NCBI GenBank assembly: GCA_018261615.1
Contig: JAGTSE010000003.1
Location: forward strand, 186,001-250,000
Direction: 5' to 3'
DNA length: 64,000 bases
DNA from: Pseudomonadota bacterium
Lineage (GTDB): Bacteria; Pseudomonadota; Gammaproteobacteria; Enterobacterales; Enterobacteriaceae
Shown: positions 38,063 to 48,038 of the stretch, in pieces
Position numbering within the stretch: the stretch's first letter is position 1
Layout: every line of letters starts with the position of its first letter
Notes under the pieces: generated by a model
What the model was told of the DNA's origin: nothing
Seen by the model: the letters and a program-made list of their open reading frames with translations, nothing else
The model's database searches: none
Translations under genes and position numbers: made by a program

Positions 38063-38529
38063 AGTATTACTCCTTCCATAAGTTGTCGATGACCATCGGG
38101 GCGTTTGCCCCTGATACAGTTGCACTGCGCCCGCATCCTGCGTTTTACGTGAGCGTAGCGCCCGGCCTTAAGAATTTTCTTCAGACAATTTTCTTCAGAC
38201 GATATTTCTACCTTATAACGCTCTTTTCACACCGTCAATTAACCTGGATCACGAATCACTTAAGCAATATTTACAGCCAGATGCATTGATGGTGATTAAG
38301 CTTGTGGAAAAAAAATAAACGGATCTCCTACACTATAAAAATAGACCGTACGGAAACAGACGGCGTCCCCCAGTTATCCGCGTAAGGAAATGTGGTCAAT
38401 TGCGGGACTCCGCCTGTGTTTGTCTTCCCGTCCGGCGACTGGTAATACTATTCGTTGTCAGACTTGGTTGAGTATCCAGGCGCGAGCGTTCCGGAGTCTT
38501 TCTCTGTGGGCGATCGCCGGGGAGGGGAT
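38063..38529. other. uspA-uspB divergent regulatory region
   Basis: This 467-base stretch separates the two stress genes and carries promoters in both directions, as in E. coli. CTACACTATAAAA near 38328 and TAATACTA near 38442 look like minus-10 elements reading toward uspB, which is sigma-S dependent in E. coli. I see no protein gene or small RNA here. Confidence 0.5.
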
Positions 38530-38868
38530 ATGGTGATCAACACTGTTGCGCTATTTTGGGCTTTATGTGTGGTGTGTTTGGTTAACATGGCGCGTTATTA
38601 CTCATCGCTACGCGCGCTGTTAGTGGTACTTCGTGGTTGTGATCCCTTACTCTATCAGTACGTGGATGGCGGCGGCTTTTTTACCACGCACGGCCAACCC
38701 AGTAAGCAGATGCGTCTGGTTTGGTATATCTATGCCCAGCGCTACCGCGATCACCATGATGACGAATTCATTCGCCGCTGTGAGCGCGTTCGCCGTCAGT
38801 TTATTTTAACCAGTTCGCTGTGTGGTCTGGTGATCATCTGCCTGATTGCGCTGATGATTTGGCATTGA
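38530..38868 (+). CDS. uspB: Universal stress protein B
   Basis: Small inner-membrane protein linked to ethanol tolerance in stationary phase. ATG 38530 ([20 protein letters not shown]) has GGAGGGG upstream and gives 112 residues, compared with 111 in E. coli. Two membrane helices flank a cytosolic loop: about residues 4-22 and 88-110. The loop contains [19 protein letters not shown]. It is divergent from uspA and convergent with pitA. Confidence 0.96.
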   Translation: MVINTVALFWALCVVCLVNMARYYSSLRALLVVLRGCDPLLYQYVDGGGFFTTHGQPSKQMRLVWYIYAQRYRDHHDDEFIRRCERVRRQFILTSSLCGLVIICLIALMIWH

Positions 38869-38891
38869 GCACTGCGCTAATCAGAGAATAA

Positions 38892-38923
38892 AAAAAACGG
38901 GCCAGTTTCCTGACCCGTTTTTT
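38892..38923. terminator. Bidirectional terminator between uspB and pitA
   Basis: AAAAAACGGG and CCCGTTTTTT form a strong stem with A- and T-runs on both sides. It lies between the convergent stop codons. Confidence 0.9.
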
Positions 38924-38940
38924 ATTGCGCCTGCGCTGCG

Positions 38941-40437
38941 TTAAATCAGATGCAGCGAGAGCCAGTACAGCACGCCGGACAAAACAATCGAGGCTGGCAG
39001 GGTGAAGATCCAGGCCATCAGAATATTGGTCACAGTTTTGCGCTGCAAACCGCCGCCGTCGACAATCATTGTCCCGGCCACAGAAGAAGAGAGTACATGC
39101 GTAGTGGAAACCGGCATCCCGGTATAACTTGCCAGCCCGATGGACACCGCCGCGGTCATCTGCGCGGACATCCCCTGAGCGTAGGTCATACCTTTCTTAC
39201 CAATTTTCTCGCCGATGGTGGTCGCTACGCGGCGCCAGCCGATCATGGTGCCGATACCTAACGCCAGCGCTACCGCCATAATGATCCAGATTGGCGCGTA
39301 CTCAATGGTGCTCAGCATATCGCCTTTCAGTTTCTTCAGCAGGCGCTGGTCGTCCGCGCTGATATCCGATTGTTTCGCCACTTTATCCGTAATATCGGAG
39401 AGGCAGAGCATAATACGGCGCAGCTGGCTGCGCTGCTCCGGTGGAACCTGCTCGTAGTTTTCGATATCGGTCAGCACCACTTTCGCACGATCCAGAGCCA
39501 CAATCGCGCGACCCGGATGGCAGTGGAACTCGCCAGGCTGAGTGTTCACCTCTTCCGGCGCCGGAATCAGCGGATCAACGCCAGTGGCTTTTTGCAGCAG
39601 CGCCGGGTGTTGCTGGAAGTAAGTTTCCACGTTGTTGACGGCGTCGCGTGTACGAGTGATGTCATAACCTGACGCGTTCATATTCACCACGAAGCCCGCA
39701 GGAGCAACGCCAATCAGCACCAGCATAATCAGGCCGATGCCTTTCTGACCGTCGTTCGCGCCGTGGGAGAAACTCACGCCGATAGCGGAAAGAATCAAGG
39801 CGATACGCGTCCAGAACGGCGGCTTTCTCTTACCATCGATCTTCTCGCGTTCAGCTGGCGTCATATGAATACGCGCGCGTTTTTTGGTATTGCTCCAGTA
39901 GTGGCGCAGGATAAATATCAGACCGCCAGCGATCACCAGCCCGACAATCGGCGAAAGGATGAGAGAGGCGAAGACCCCCAGCACTTTCGGGATATTTAAT
40001 GCATCCACCACTGAAGTGCCGGACATCAGTGCATTGGTTAAACCAATACCGATAATCGCACCAATCAGGGTGTGGGAACTGGAAGCCGGCAGACCCAGAT
40101 ACCAGGTGCCAAGGTTCCAGATAATCGCCGCCAGCAGCATGGAGAAGACCATTGCCAGGCCGTGCGCGGAACTGACATTCAGCAGCAGATTGGTTGGCAA
40201 CATATGCACAATCGCATAGGCAACGCTTAACCCGCCCAGCAAAACGCCGAAGAAGTTAAACACTGCCGCCATCACCACCGCCAGCTGAGAACGCATAGCG
40301 CGTGTATAAATTACGGTTGCCACGGCGTTTGCAGTGTCATGGAAGCCATTGATTGCTTCGTAGAACAGAACAAAAACCAGAGCAAGCAAGAGTAATAACC
40401 CGGTATGAAGATCCAGGCCAGCAAACAAATGTAGCAT
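38941..40437 (-). CDS. pitA: Low-affinity inorganic phosphate transporter PitA
   Basis: Inner-membrane transporter that moves divalent metal-phosphate complexes with protons (Pit, PiT/SLC20 family). The 498 residues compare with 499 in E. coli. The two family repeats are visible: [17 protein letters not shown] near residues 32-48 and the second-half [17 protein letters not shown] near 224-240. A cytosolic loop separates them from the final helices. The call of PitA rather than PitB rests on the position next to uspB, which is the E. coli pitA place. Confidence 0.95.
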   Translation of the reverse strand: MLHLFAGLDLHTGLLLLLALVFVLFYEAINGFHDTANAVATVIYTRAMRSQLAVVMAAVFNFFGVLLGGLSVAYAIVHMLPTNLLLNVSSAHGLAMVFSMLLAAIIWNLGTWYLGLPASSSHTLIGAIIGIGLTNALMSGTSVVDALNIPKVLGVFASLILSPIVGLVIAGGLIFILRHYWSNTKKRARIHMTPAEREKIDGKRKPPFWTRIALILSAIGVSFSHGANDGQKGIGLIMLVLIGVAPAGFVVNMNASGYDITRTRDAVNNVETYFQQHPALLQKATGVDPLIPAPEEVNTQPGEFHCHPGRAIVALDRAKVVLTDIENYEQVPPEQRSQLRRIMLCLSDITDKVAKQSDISADDQRLLKKLKGDMLSTIEYAPIWIIMAVALALGIGTMIGWRRVATTIGEKIGKKGMTYAQGMSAQMTAAVSIGLASYTGMPVSTTHVLSSSVAGTMIVDGGGLQRKTVTNILMAWIFTLPASIVLSGVLYWLSLHLI

Positions 40438-40666
40438 AGGACGTTAAGCCATTTTGAGGTCATGAACGCGGCGCATTATCAGGGACATTAGCGGTGTCGG
40501 CAAAGTGAAATATGTATTTTTTTTGACATTATTTCTTACATTCCGCTAAAACTTTAAAATTATTGTATATTTTTCAATGCCATGTTGTTTTTGGCTCTCT
40601 TCGGGCTGGTGTGACCAGCGTGAACTCTTTACAATCCGCCACGATTTTTTTGATGAGGGCGCAGGT

Positions 40667-41857
40667 GTGGAAAGGTTTGATGCCATTGTTATCGGCGCGG
40701 GTGCGGCGGGCATGTTCTGTGCGGCGCTGGCCGGGCAGTCGGGCTGTCGTGTGCTGTTACTGGATAACGGCAAAAAACCGGGGCGCAAAATCCTGATGTC
40801 CGGCGGCGGTCGCTGCAATTTCACTAATCTTTATGTCGAACCCGCAGCCTATTTGAGCCAGAACCCGCATTTTTGCAAATCTGCTCTCGCGCGCTATACC
40901 CAGTGGGATTTTATCGATCTGGTCGGCAAGCACGGTATCGCCTGGCATGAGAAGACGCTGGGACAACTTTTCTGCGACGACTCGGCGCAACAGATTGTCG
41001 ATATGCTGGTGGCCGAGTGCGAAAAAGGCAATGTTACTCAGCGCCTGCGCAGTGAAGTGCTGAGTGTGACGCGCGATGATCAAGGTTATACGCTACAACT
41101 GAATGGCGACAGCGTGCAGGCTGCGAAACTGGTCATTGCTTCTGGCGGCTTGTCGATGCCGGGGCTTGGCGCTTCACCGTTTGGCTACAAAATCGCCGAA
41201 CAGTTTGGCCTGAAAGTGCTGCCGACACGCGCCGGTCTGGTACCTTTTACCCTGCATAAGCCGCTGCTGGAGCAGATGCAGACGCTCTCCGGCGTGTCGG
41301 TGCCTTCGGTTATTACCGCTGAGGACGGCACGGTTTTCCGGGAAAATCTGCTCTTTACCCACCGCGGGCTTTCAGGTCCGGCGGTTCTGCAAATTTCCAG
41401 CTACTGGCAACCGGGCGAATTCGTCAGCATTAATCTGTTACCGGAGGGCGATCTGGCAAGCTTCCTGAATGAACAGCGCGAATCGCACCCGAATCAAAGC
41501 CTGAAAAACACACTGGCGATGCAGTTGCCGAAACGATTGGTTGAATGCTTGCAGCAACTGGGGCAGATCCCGGATGTATCGCTCAGGCAGCTCAACAGCC
41601 GTGAACAGGAGTCACTGGTTGAGTTGCTCACGCACTGGCGCGTACAGCCAAACGGCACGGAAGGATACCGTACGGCGGAAGTGACGCTTGGTGGCGTCGA
41701 TACCCACGAACTTTCTTCCCGCACGATGGAAGCCCGCAATGTGCCGGGGCTCTACTTTATTGGCGAAGTGATGGATGTCACTGGCTGGCTGGGTGGCTAT
41801 AACTTCCAGTGGGCGTGGTCCAGCGCGTGGGCCTGCGCGCAGGCGCTGGCGGAGTAA
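40667..41857 (+). CDS. yhiN: Flavoprotein YhiN (HI0933/BaiN-like)
   Basis: FAD-dependent protein of the HI0933/BaiN family with unknown reaction in enterobacteria. I use GTG 40667 (giving VERFDAIVIGAGAAGM), the same N-terminus as E. coli YhiN (MERFDAIIIGAGAAGM). That yields 396 residues. The dinucleotide motif GAGAAGM (about residues 10-16), the KPGRKILMSGGGRCNFTN segment (about 37-54) and the C-terminal GEVMDVTGWLGGYNFQWA are all conserved. It follows pitA in E. coli order and is transcribed divergently from it. Confidence 0.95.
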   Translation: MERFDAIVIGAGAAGMFCAALAGQSGCRVLLLDNGKKPGRKILMSGGGRCNFTNLYVEPAAYLSQNPHFCKSALARYTQWDFIDLVGKHGIAWHEKTLGQLFCDDSAQQIVDMLVAECEKGNVTQRLRSEVLSVTRDDQGYTLQLNGDSVQAAKLVIASGGLSMPGLGASPFGYKIAEQFGLKVLPTRAGLVPFTLHKPLLEQMQTLSGVSVPSVITAEDGTVFRENLLFTHRGLSGPAVLQISSYWQPGEFVSINLLPEGDLASFLNEQRESHPNQSLKNTLAMQLPKRLVECLQQLGQIPDVSLRQLNSREQESLVELLTHWRVQPNGTEGYRTAEVTLGGVDTHELSSRTMEARNVPGLYFIGEVMDVTGWLGGYNFQWAWSSAWACAQALAE

Positions 41858-42064
41858 TGTTTTCGCGGTAAATCCCGGCCCTGCCTGATGGGTAAGTCAC
41901 ATTGCGTGGCTTAACCCTTTCCTGTCACTTCTATTCACTGCGTAACTGATTTGACTGGTTTACGCTCAGTTATCCCGACAACTAAGGCCGCTATTCCGCG
42001 AATTGTTTGTTGGCGTTATGTCGCATCATAAGCGATATGCACCATACAAACAGGATTAACCACC

Positions 42065-43291
42065 ATGCCACAAACGACCGAATCAGGCGTTTCGTCGGCG
42101 CGATTCCTCGGAATGGCGCCTTTTTTGCGTATGAGTATTGCGGGCGTTGACTTCACCTCTGCGACGCAAGAGATGATCGCGCAGGCACAAAATGCCCCTG
42201 AAGATGCCGTGTTATGGATGAATCTCGCGACCGCGATGATGAGCCTGAAGCACGAAGAATTGGGCCTGCAAATCCAGGCACAGGCACTGGATTTGCAGCG
42301 CGTTTATCACTGGCCGGCGCGTCAGCTGACAAAATTACGCCTGCTGATGTTAATGGTGCCGGGCAATCTCTCGGCAAATATCCCGCTCGACTGCCTGATG
42401 GAAGATAGCGATATCGACCTCATCTACTATTATGTCGATCCACTGAACGACAATCCGCTGACGGCACCTGTACCGGAACATGATGTGGTTATGGTGGCGA
42501 TTGGTGCCAGCGATGAGCAGGAATCCGTGCTGCTGCGTCTTGAATATGCTCTGCGCAACTGGCCAAAACCGGTACTGAACCCGCCGAAAAACGTCCCGAC
42601 TTCTGAACGCCATAACGCCAGTCTGCTGCTGCAAAATGTCCCTGGTTTAGTGATTTGTCCGGCGCTGCATGTTTCCCGCCAGGCGCTGCATGATGTTGCT
42701 TGTGGTCAGAAAGCGCTGGCAGATATCGCCGAAAATCACGTCTTCCCGATTATTGTTCGCCCGGTAGGCAGCCATGGTGGTCACGGCCTGCAAAAAATCG
42801 ACTCTGCCACTGCCGTTACGGCCTACCTGGAAGAGACGGCTGGAGAGGAATTTTTCGTTTCGCGCTTTGTTGATTACAGCGGCGAAGACGGCCTGTTCCG
42901 CAAAATGCGTGTGGTGTTGATTGACGGTAAACCGTTCGCCTGTCATATGGGCGTCTCTTCGCACTGGATGATCCACTACGTCAATGCCGGGATGTACGAA
43001 GATGCGGACAAACGCGCGCAGGAAGGCCGTTTCTTCAACGAGTTTGCTGACTTTGCGGAACGTCATCGCGAAGCGCTGGCCGCTATCAGTCAGCGTACCG
43101 GGCTGGAGTATATCGGCATCGACTGCGCTGAAACGCGCGACGGCGAACTGCTGATTTTTGAAATCGATCCGGCGATGGTTGTCCATGCGATGGACGATGA
43201 AGAGATGTTCCCGAATAAGCAAATTCACATGCTGAAAGTGAAAACCGCGATGCGGGAAATGCTGCTTAAGTACGCCGGTCAGGCCCTTTAA
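42065..43291 (+). CDS. ATP-grasp enzyme, RimK-like, with helical-repeat N-terminus
   Basis: A 408-residue protein that I cannot place in a named pathway. Residues about 30-100 are helical and TPR-like (AVLWMNLATAMMSLKHEELGL), and the C-terminal half (about 215-400) is an ATP-grasp fold: FPIIVRPVGSHGGHGL is the nucleotide-binding strand and loop, FRKMRVVLIDGKPFACHM the middle strands, and YIGIDCAETRDGELLIFEID the metal-binding Glu/Asp strands. Such enzymes join a carboxylate to an amine or thiol through an acyl-phosphate. The gene is followed 28 bases later by a SerC paralogue, and the two look like one operon. The start has AACAGGA upstream. Confidence 0.75.
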   Translation: MPQTTESGVSSARFLGMAPFLRMSIAGVDFTSATQEMIAQAQNAPEDAVLWMNLATAMMSLKHEELGLQIQAQALDLQRVYHWPARQLTKLRLLMLMVPGNLSANIPLDCLMEDSDIDLIYYYVDPLNDNPLTAPVPEHDVVMVAIGASDEQESVLLRLEYALRNWPKPVLNPPKNVPTSERHNASLLLQNVPGLVICPALHVSRQALHDVACGQKALADIAENHVFPIIVRPVGSHGGHGLQKIDSATAVTAYLEETAGEEFFVSRFVDYSGEDGLFRKMRVVLIDGKPFACHMGVSSHWMIHYVNAGMYEDADKRAQEGRFFNEFADFAERHREALAAISQRTGLEYIGIDCAETRDGELLIFEIDPAMVVHAMDDEEMFPNKQIHMLKVKTAMREMLLKYAGQAL

Positions 43292-43318
43292 AACGATAAC
43301 CATGACTCAGGAAATAAC

Positions 43319-44428
43319 ATGTCATTAAATCCTAACAACACCCTTAATTTCTCCGGCGGGCCGGGCGCATTACCTGATGTCGTATTAAACCAGGTACAGC
43401 AGGCTATTATTAATGTCCCGGAAGTGGGCCTGTCGATTCTGGGTATCAGCCATCGCTCCGCATGGTTCGAAAATGTGGTACGCGAAACCGAAAATAATAT
43501 TCGTACGTTGCTGGGTCTGCCTGCGAATTATCACATTCTGTTTTTACAGGGCGGCGCAACGCAGCAATTCTCGATGGTACCAATGACCATGCTGCGCGGC
43601 AAAAAGCATCCGGCTGAGTATTTCGATACCGGTTACTGGAGCCGCAAAGTGATCACTGAAGCAATGCGCGAAGGGCCGGTACGCGTGATTTGGAGCGGTG
43701 AAAAAGAAGGCTACCGCCGTCTGCCGACCGACGAAGAGCTGGATTTTTCTCCGGACGCGCCTTACATCCACTATGTTTCCAACGAAACGGTGGAAGGCTT
43801 ACAGTTTGATCGCGTGCTGGGCCGTGATGATGTGCCGCGCGTTTGCGATATGTCCTCTGATTTTCTCTCCAAACCGTGCGATGCCGGTAAATTCTCGCTG
43901 ATTTATGCTCATGCGCAGAAAAACATCGGCCCGGCTGGCGTGACCATCGTACTGGTTCGCGACAGTGTGGTGCAAAACGGCCCGACTAACTTGCCGGCAT
44001 TCCTCGATTACCGTCGCCAGGTGGAAGCGCACTCTAACCTGAATACACCACCGGTCTTTGCCATTTATGTGGTGATGCTGGTAACCCGCTGGTTGCTGAA
44101 TGATATTGGCGGTCTGGAAAACATGGCGCGCATCAACCAGCAGAAATCAGCGCTACTCTACAGCACCATCGATAACAGCGACGGTTTCTATCGTAACTGG
44201 GGAGATGCGGCATTCCGTTCAGATATGAATGCCGCGTTTACACTGCCGACGGCAGAGCTGGAAGATAAATTCCTGCATGAAGCGGAACTGGCGGGTTTCT
44301 CTGGTCTGACGGGACACCGTGCAATCGGCGGCATCCGTGCCTCGATCTATAACGCGCTGACGTTGGGTGCTGTGGAAAAGCTGAGTAATTTTATGGACGA
44401 TTTCCGTTTCAAACAGCACGGAAAATAA
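43319..44428 (+). CDS. SerC-like phosphoserine aminotransferase paralogue
   Basis: A 369-residue PLP enzyme of the SerC (class V aminotransferase) family. Conserved features are FSGGPGALP at the N-terminus, SHRSAWF with the phosphate-binding His-Arg, GGATQQFSMVP for PLP phosphate, and the PLP Lys in AHAQKNIGPAG. The C-terminal GHRAIGGIRASIYNA keeps the second phosphate-binding His-Arg and Arg. The housekeeping serC of enterobacteria is next to aroA, so this is likely a second copy. Retained phosphate ligands suggest a phosphorylated (or phosphonate) amino acid substrate. It follows an ATP-grasp gene, which suggests a small biosynthetic unit. Confidence 0.85.
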   Translation: MSLNPNNTLNFSGGPGALPDVVLNQVQQAIINVPEVGLSILGISHRSAWFENVVRETENNIRTLLGLPANYHILFLQGGATQQFSMVPMTMLRGKKHPAEYFDTGYWSRKVITEAMREGPVRVIWSGEKEGYRRLPTDEELDFSPDAPYIHYVSNETVEGLQFDRVLGRDDVPRVCDMSSDFLSKPCDAGKFSLIYAHAQKNIGPAGVTIVLVRDSVVQNGPTNLPAFLDYRRQVEAHSNLNTPPVFAIYVVMLVTRWLLNDIGGLENMARINQQKSALLYSTIDNSDGFYRNWGDAAFRSDMNAAFTLPTAELEDKFLHEAELAGFSGLTGHRAIGGIRASIYNALTLGAVEKLSNFMDDFRFKQHGK

Positions 44429-44472
44429 GTCTTCAAGCCATGCGTTGCGCGGTAAGCCAACGCATGGCAACC

Positions 44473-45177
44473 TCAGTAGCGGCGAAACGATGCCAGCTTA
44501 TGCAACTGGCGGCTGCGGTCGTCGAAGTTCTCTTCGCGCAGCCAGCCGGTTATCATTGACGAAATCGCTGGCCATTCACGTAAGGTAATCGAGAACACCG
44601 AAATATCCGTCAGATGGCCTTTGCGAATTCGCTTATCCCTTAAGACACCTTCTTTCACAAAACCAATTCGCTCTGCCGATTTAATCGCTTCCGTATTAAA
44701 ACTGCTGGTACGCCATTCGCAGCGACGGTATTTTAATTGATCAAAGAAATAAGCCAGAACCAAATAAAGACTTTCGGTACTGATGCGTGTCCTTTTCATT
44801 AATGGCGTCCAGTTAACGCCGCCAATATCGAAGGAGCCATTCTCCGGATCAAACTTACCGGCATAAAATATCCCTTTTATTTGCTGGTCGGCTTTATCCT
44901 GTACGGCATAATAAATTCTTTCTTTGTGTGTAGACAGATTTCTTAAATAGGAATAACAGGTCGTCATGTCTTTTGGCCTGACATCCTCAAGGTAGGTCCA
45001 GTCGCGGTCATCGTCGATGCTCTGCCACTCGGGGAAGAGGTCTTCGGCGTGATCGATCGCCAGTGGAACAACATTACAGTATTGACCAGCAAGAGCGACT
45101 TTCTCAGGCATCGCCCGTTTTGTCCATTCCGAAAATTCCTGACCAATACGCTGTCCATACTGATTATACGTTTCCAT
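44473..45177 (-). CDS. GNAT-family N-acetyltransferase (RimJ/RimL-like)
   Basis: A 234-residue acetyltransferase. The RimJ/RimL-type C-terminal part is clear: TRISTESLYLVLAYFFDQL (about residues 131-149), a CoA-facing segment, and SFNTEAIKSAERIGFVKEGV (about 160-179), followed by LRDKRIRKGHLTDISVFSI. The N-terminal part (FPEWQSIDDDRDWTYLED) resembles yeast-type N-acetyltransferases. It faces the SerC-like gene with 44 bases between the stops, so it is not in the same transcript. Substrate unknown. Confidence 0.85.
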   Translation of the reverse strand: METYNQYGQRIGQEFSEWTKRAMPEKVALAGQYCNVVPLAIDHAEDLFPEWQSIDDDRDWTYLEDVRPKDMTTCYSYLRNLSTHKERIYYAVQDKADQQIKGIFYAGKFDPENGSFDIGGVNWTPLMKRTRISTESLYLVLAYFFDQLKYRRCEWRTSSFNTEAIKSAERIGFVKEGVLRDKRIRKGHLTDISVFSITLREWPAISSMITGWLREENFDDRSRQLHKLASFRRY

Positions 45178-45699
45178 TATTCCCTCCAGTTTATTACTGA
45201 TTTAATCCTGCTTAACGACCATTAAAGGGGTGTAAAATATTCGTAGGGGCTAGCCTTGGGCATATAATGGCTTAATTTGATATAAGTAAAAAATAAGGAT
45301 GCGATAGTAATGAAAACGTTATACCGTGTTTCCGATCGGCTGTCTCATCTTTAATGTGAAAGTTCGAAAATAGGCGAGAAAACGTTATCACTAGCGTTAT
45401 TTTATCTGCGGGAAATAACACAGGTATGACAGGTTTACGCGCGGGTAAATGTCATAAAAATTTCGGATAAGTATTATTTCCAGATTGTGCTACATGGCTA
45501 ACCCTCTAAAAATTGGTGGGTTTTCTGGTTTTTAGATCCCTGATTAGGACTATTCCTGGCATTTCTTGCGCCGAAAAATTAGACAATAACGTCCTTTTTC
45601 ATTCACAGAAACTGTGCGGTAGCGTGTCAAGTATTCCGTAACGTTAAACTTACAGGCGAGGCCCGGAGCGGCTTGCGTCGTTATGTCAGGAACCGATTT
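45178..45699. other. AT-rich region upstream of the vgrG island
   Basis: This 522-base stretch is AT-rich and holds no gene I can support. A 14-codon frame at 45310 (ATGAAAACGTTATACC...) has AAGGATG 9 bases before it but no known relative. The stretch should contain the promoters of the GNAT gene (leftward) and of the vgrG-rhs operon (rightward). Composition marks it as the left edge of the accessory island. Confidence 0.5.
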
Positions 45700-47622
45700 A
45701 TGAGCAATCGTATTACTGTTCAGTTGCCCGTCGAAGGACTGCTCTTCTGGAAATTTTCGGGCCGCGAGGCGTTATCCGAGGCGTTTGCATTCAACCTGCA
45801 ACTGCTGGGAACCGATGCGCGTATGGATCGCAGCCAGTTGCTCGGTAAAGCGGTCACCGTTACCGTGCCCACGCAATCGCTTTCCGGTTCCCGTTACCTC
45901 AATGGCAAAATCACCCGCGTGGCAGTGAGCGCGGTGGAACTGAGCGGGACGCGCTACGCTGTCTATCAGCTTACCGTCGAGCCTGACCTGTGGCCAATGA
46001 AACGCGACCGTAACCTGCGCATCTTCCAGGGGCAGACGGTGCCGCAAATCGTCAAAACCCTGCTTGGCGAATACCAGGTCAATCTGGAAGATAAGCTGAG
46101 CGGCAGTTACCGTGTCTGGGAATATTGCGTGCAGTACCAGGAGAGCAGCTTCGACTTCATCAGCCGCCTGATGGAGCTGGAAGGGATTGCTTACCACTTT
46201 AAGCATCAAGCAGACAAACATACGCTGGTGCTGACCGACGCCGCCACGCAACATCAACCGTTCAGCGGCTATGAAACCATTCCTTATCACCAGACGCCAT
46301 CCGGCGGCAGCACGGACGAAGAGGGCATCAGCCAGTGGGCGCTGGAAGACAGCGTCACGCCGGGCATTTACAGCCTCGACGATTATGATTTCCGCAAACC
46401 TAACGCATGGCTGTTCCAGGCGCGGCAAAACCCTTCGTCGCCACAGCCGGGCAGCATTGACGTTTATGACTGGCCGGGGCGTTTTGTCGAACATGGTCAT
46501 GGCGAGTTTTATGCTCGTATTCGCCAGCAGCGCTGGCAGGTTGAACATCAGCAAATTGAAGGTACCGCCACGGCGATCGGCATTGTGCCGGGTAGCACTT
46601 TCCAGTTGACCAATGCTGCGTTTTTCAATGATAACGGCGAATACATGGTGACCGCCGCGCACTACAATTTCGAAGAGAACCGCTATGCCAGCGGTGCGGA
46701 TAGCCAGACGGTGCACCGCATTGATTTCAGCGTCATTCCCTCCTCTGTGGTTTTCCGCCCCGCGCAGCAAACCGCCTGGCCGCGAACTTATGGCCCGCAA
46801 ACCGCGCGCGTCGTCGGGCCGCAGGGCGAAAGCATCTGGACGGACAAATATGGCCGGGTAAAAGTGAAGTTTCACTGGGACCGGCTGGCGAAGGGCGATG
46901 ACACCAGCTCCTGCTGGGTACGGGTTTCCAGCGCCTGGGCGGGTCAGGGCTTTGGCGGCGTACAAATCCCACGCGTTGGCGATGAAGTGGTGATCGACTT
47001 TATCAATGGCGATCCGGACAGGCCGATCATCACCGGGCGCGTCTATAACGAAGCCAGCATGCCGCCGTGGGTGCTGCCCGCTGCCGCGACGCAAATGGGC
47101 TTCCTCAGCCGCTCGAAAGATGGCTCGGTCGATAACGCCAACGCTTTGCGCTTTGAAGATAAAGCCGGGGAAGAGCAAGTTTGGCTTCAGGCCGAGCGCA
47201 ACCTTGATACCAATGTCAAAAACGACGAAACGCACACCGTCGGCGGCTCGCAGACAGTTAACGTGACGCGGGATTACACCGGTACGGTGGCAGGAACGCA
47301 CACCCAGGCTACGCAACTGGCGCATGAACAACTGGTCGGCGGCGGTTTTAGCCAAAAAGTGCAGGGTGCGTTGGTACAGGCTTCCGACAGTGGCATCATG
47401 CTGGTGGCGGGTAAATCGGTGCTGACGCTCGGCGCCAACGGTACGGTCTCGCTGCAATGTCTGAATTTCAGCATCGATGCGCTGAGCAATGGTGAAATCA
47501 ACACTGGCGGAATGCTGGATCTGAATATTACGCGGCCAGAGAGCCTGCCTACTGTTGAGCCGACACCGGAACAAATTCAGGCTGCGGTAAAAGCCGCATT
47601 CAATCAAGGGACGGATAAATAA
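45700..47622 (+). CDS. vgrG: Type VI secretion spike protein VgrG (TssI)
   Basis: VgrG trimers cap the Hcp tube of the type VI secretion system and carry effectors. I use ATG 45700 (MSNRITVQLPVEGLLFWKFS), giving 640 residues. The gp27-like head (about 1-370) is followed by an OB-fold and gp5-like needle segment: GPQGESIWTDKYGRVKVKFHW (about 377-397), WAGQGFGGVQIPRVGDEVVIDF and GDPDRPIITGRVYN. It ends with a short repetitive beta tail. It overlaps the next gene by one base (TAATG). No hcp or sheath gene is present in the window, so this is an orphan vgrG island. Confidence 0.95.
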   Translation: MSNRITVQLPVEGLLFWKFSGREALSEAFAFNLQLLGTDARMDRSQLLGKAVTVTVPTQSLSGSRYLNGKITRVAVSAVELSGTRYAVYQLTVEPDLWPMKRDRNLRIFQGQTVPQIVKTLLGEYQVNLEDKLSGSYRVWEYCVQYQESSFDFISRLMELEGIAYHFKHQADKHTLVLTDAATQHQPFSGYETIPYHQTPSGGSTDEEGISQWALEDSVTPGIYSLDDYDFRKPNAWLFQARQNPSSPQPGSIDVYDWPGRFVEHGHGEFYARIRQQRWQVEHQQIEGTATAIGIVPGSTFQLTNAAFFNDNGEYMVTAAHYNFEENRYASGADSQTVHRIDFSVIPSSVVFRPAQQTAWPRTYGPQTARVVGPQGESIWTDKYGRVKVKFHWDRLAKGDDTSSCWVRVSSAWAGQGFGGVQIPRVGDEVVIDFINGDPDRPIITGRVYNEASMPPWVLPAAATQMGFLSRSKDGSVDNANALRFEDKAGEEQVWLQAERNLDTNVKNDETHTVGGSQTVNVTRDYTGTVAGTHTQATQLAHEQLVGGGFSQKVQGALVQASDSGIMLVAGKSVLTLGANGTVSLQCLNFSIDALSNGEINTGGMLDLNITRPESLPTVEPTPEQIQAAVKAAFNQGTDK

Positions 47623-48035
47623 TGGCGACTTTTACTCTCTCTGAAGGCGTGCTGGCGCTGCCGGGCGCATATCAGGACCACAGCATCAACGTGTTGAAAT
47701 TCAAAGAGCAGAGCGCAACGCTTGTCATCACCCGCGCATGGGATATCAAACCTGGCGAGGAAGAGAACTTCCTCCAGCAGCAGTTGGCGAAAGTGAAGCG
47801 CAGCATGAAAAAAGTGGTGCTGGGCGAGGTGCAGGATAGCGACATCGGCGGGCTGCCTGCCCGTGAAGTCGCGCTGCGTTTTGAAAATCAGCATGTCACG
47901 GTGTATGAAAAACTCGCCGTCGCCCGCGTGGAAGACCACTTGATGGCGTTCACACTCAGCCGTGTCGCCCCGTTTGATGCCGACGCAGAGGCGTTCTGGA
48001 TGGCGGTAAAAAGTGGTGTGCAGCCGGGGGTGTAA
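47622..48035 (+). CDS. DcrB-family (DUF1795) Rhs chaperone, EagR type
   Basis: A 137-residue cytosolic protein of the DcrB/DUF1795 family. These EagR chaperones bind the N-terminal hydrophobic helices of Rhs effectors and deliver them to VgrG. The fold is recognisable in the segments FTLSEGVLALPGAYQDHSIN, the LVITR strand, and EDHLMAFTLSRVAP. It starts within the vgrG stop codon, and the rhs gene starts 3 bases after its stop, so the three are strongly coupled. The Rhs next door has N-terminal helices, which fits the chaperone role. Confidence 0.9.
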   Translation: MATFTLSEGVLALPGAYQDHSINVLKFKEQSATLVITRAWDIKPGEEENFLQQQLAKVKRSMKKVVLGEVQDSDIGGLPAREVALRFENQHVTVYEKLAVARVEDHLMAFTLSRVAPFDADAEAFWMAVKSGVQPGV

Positions 48036-48038
48036 CGG

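Noticed and set aside
45310..45354. 14-codon frame with AAGGATG upstream, before vgrG
   Set aside because: Too short and without relatives; no regulatory structure around it was evident.
45772..47607. Long minus-strand frame (611 codons) across vgrG
   Set aside because: Antisense shadow of vgrG; no domain or ribosome site.
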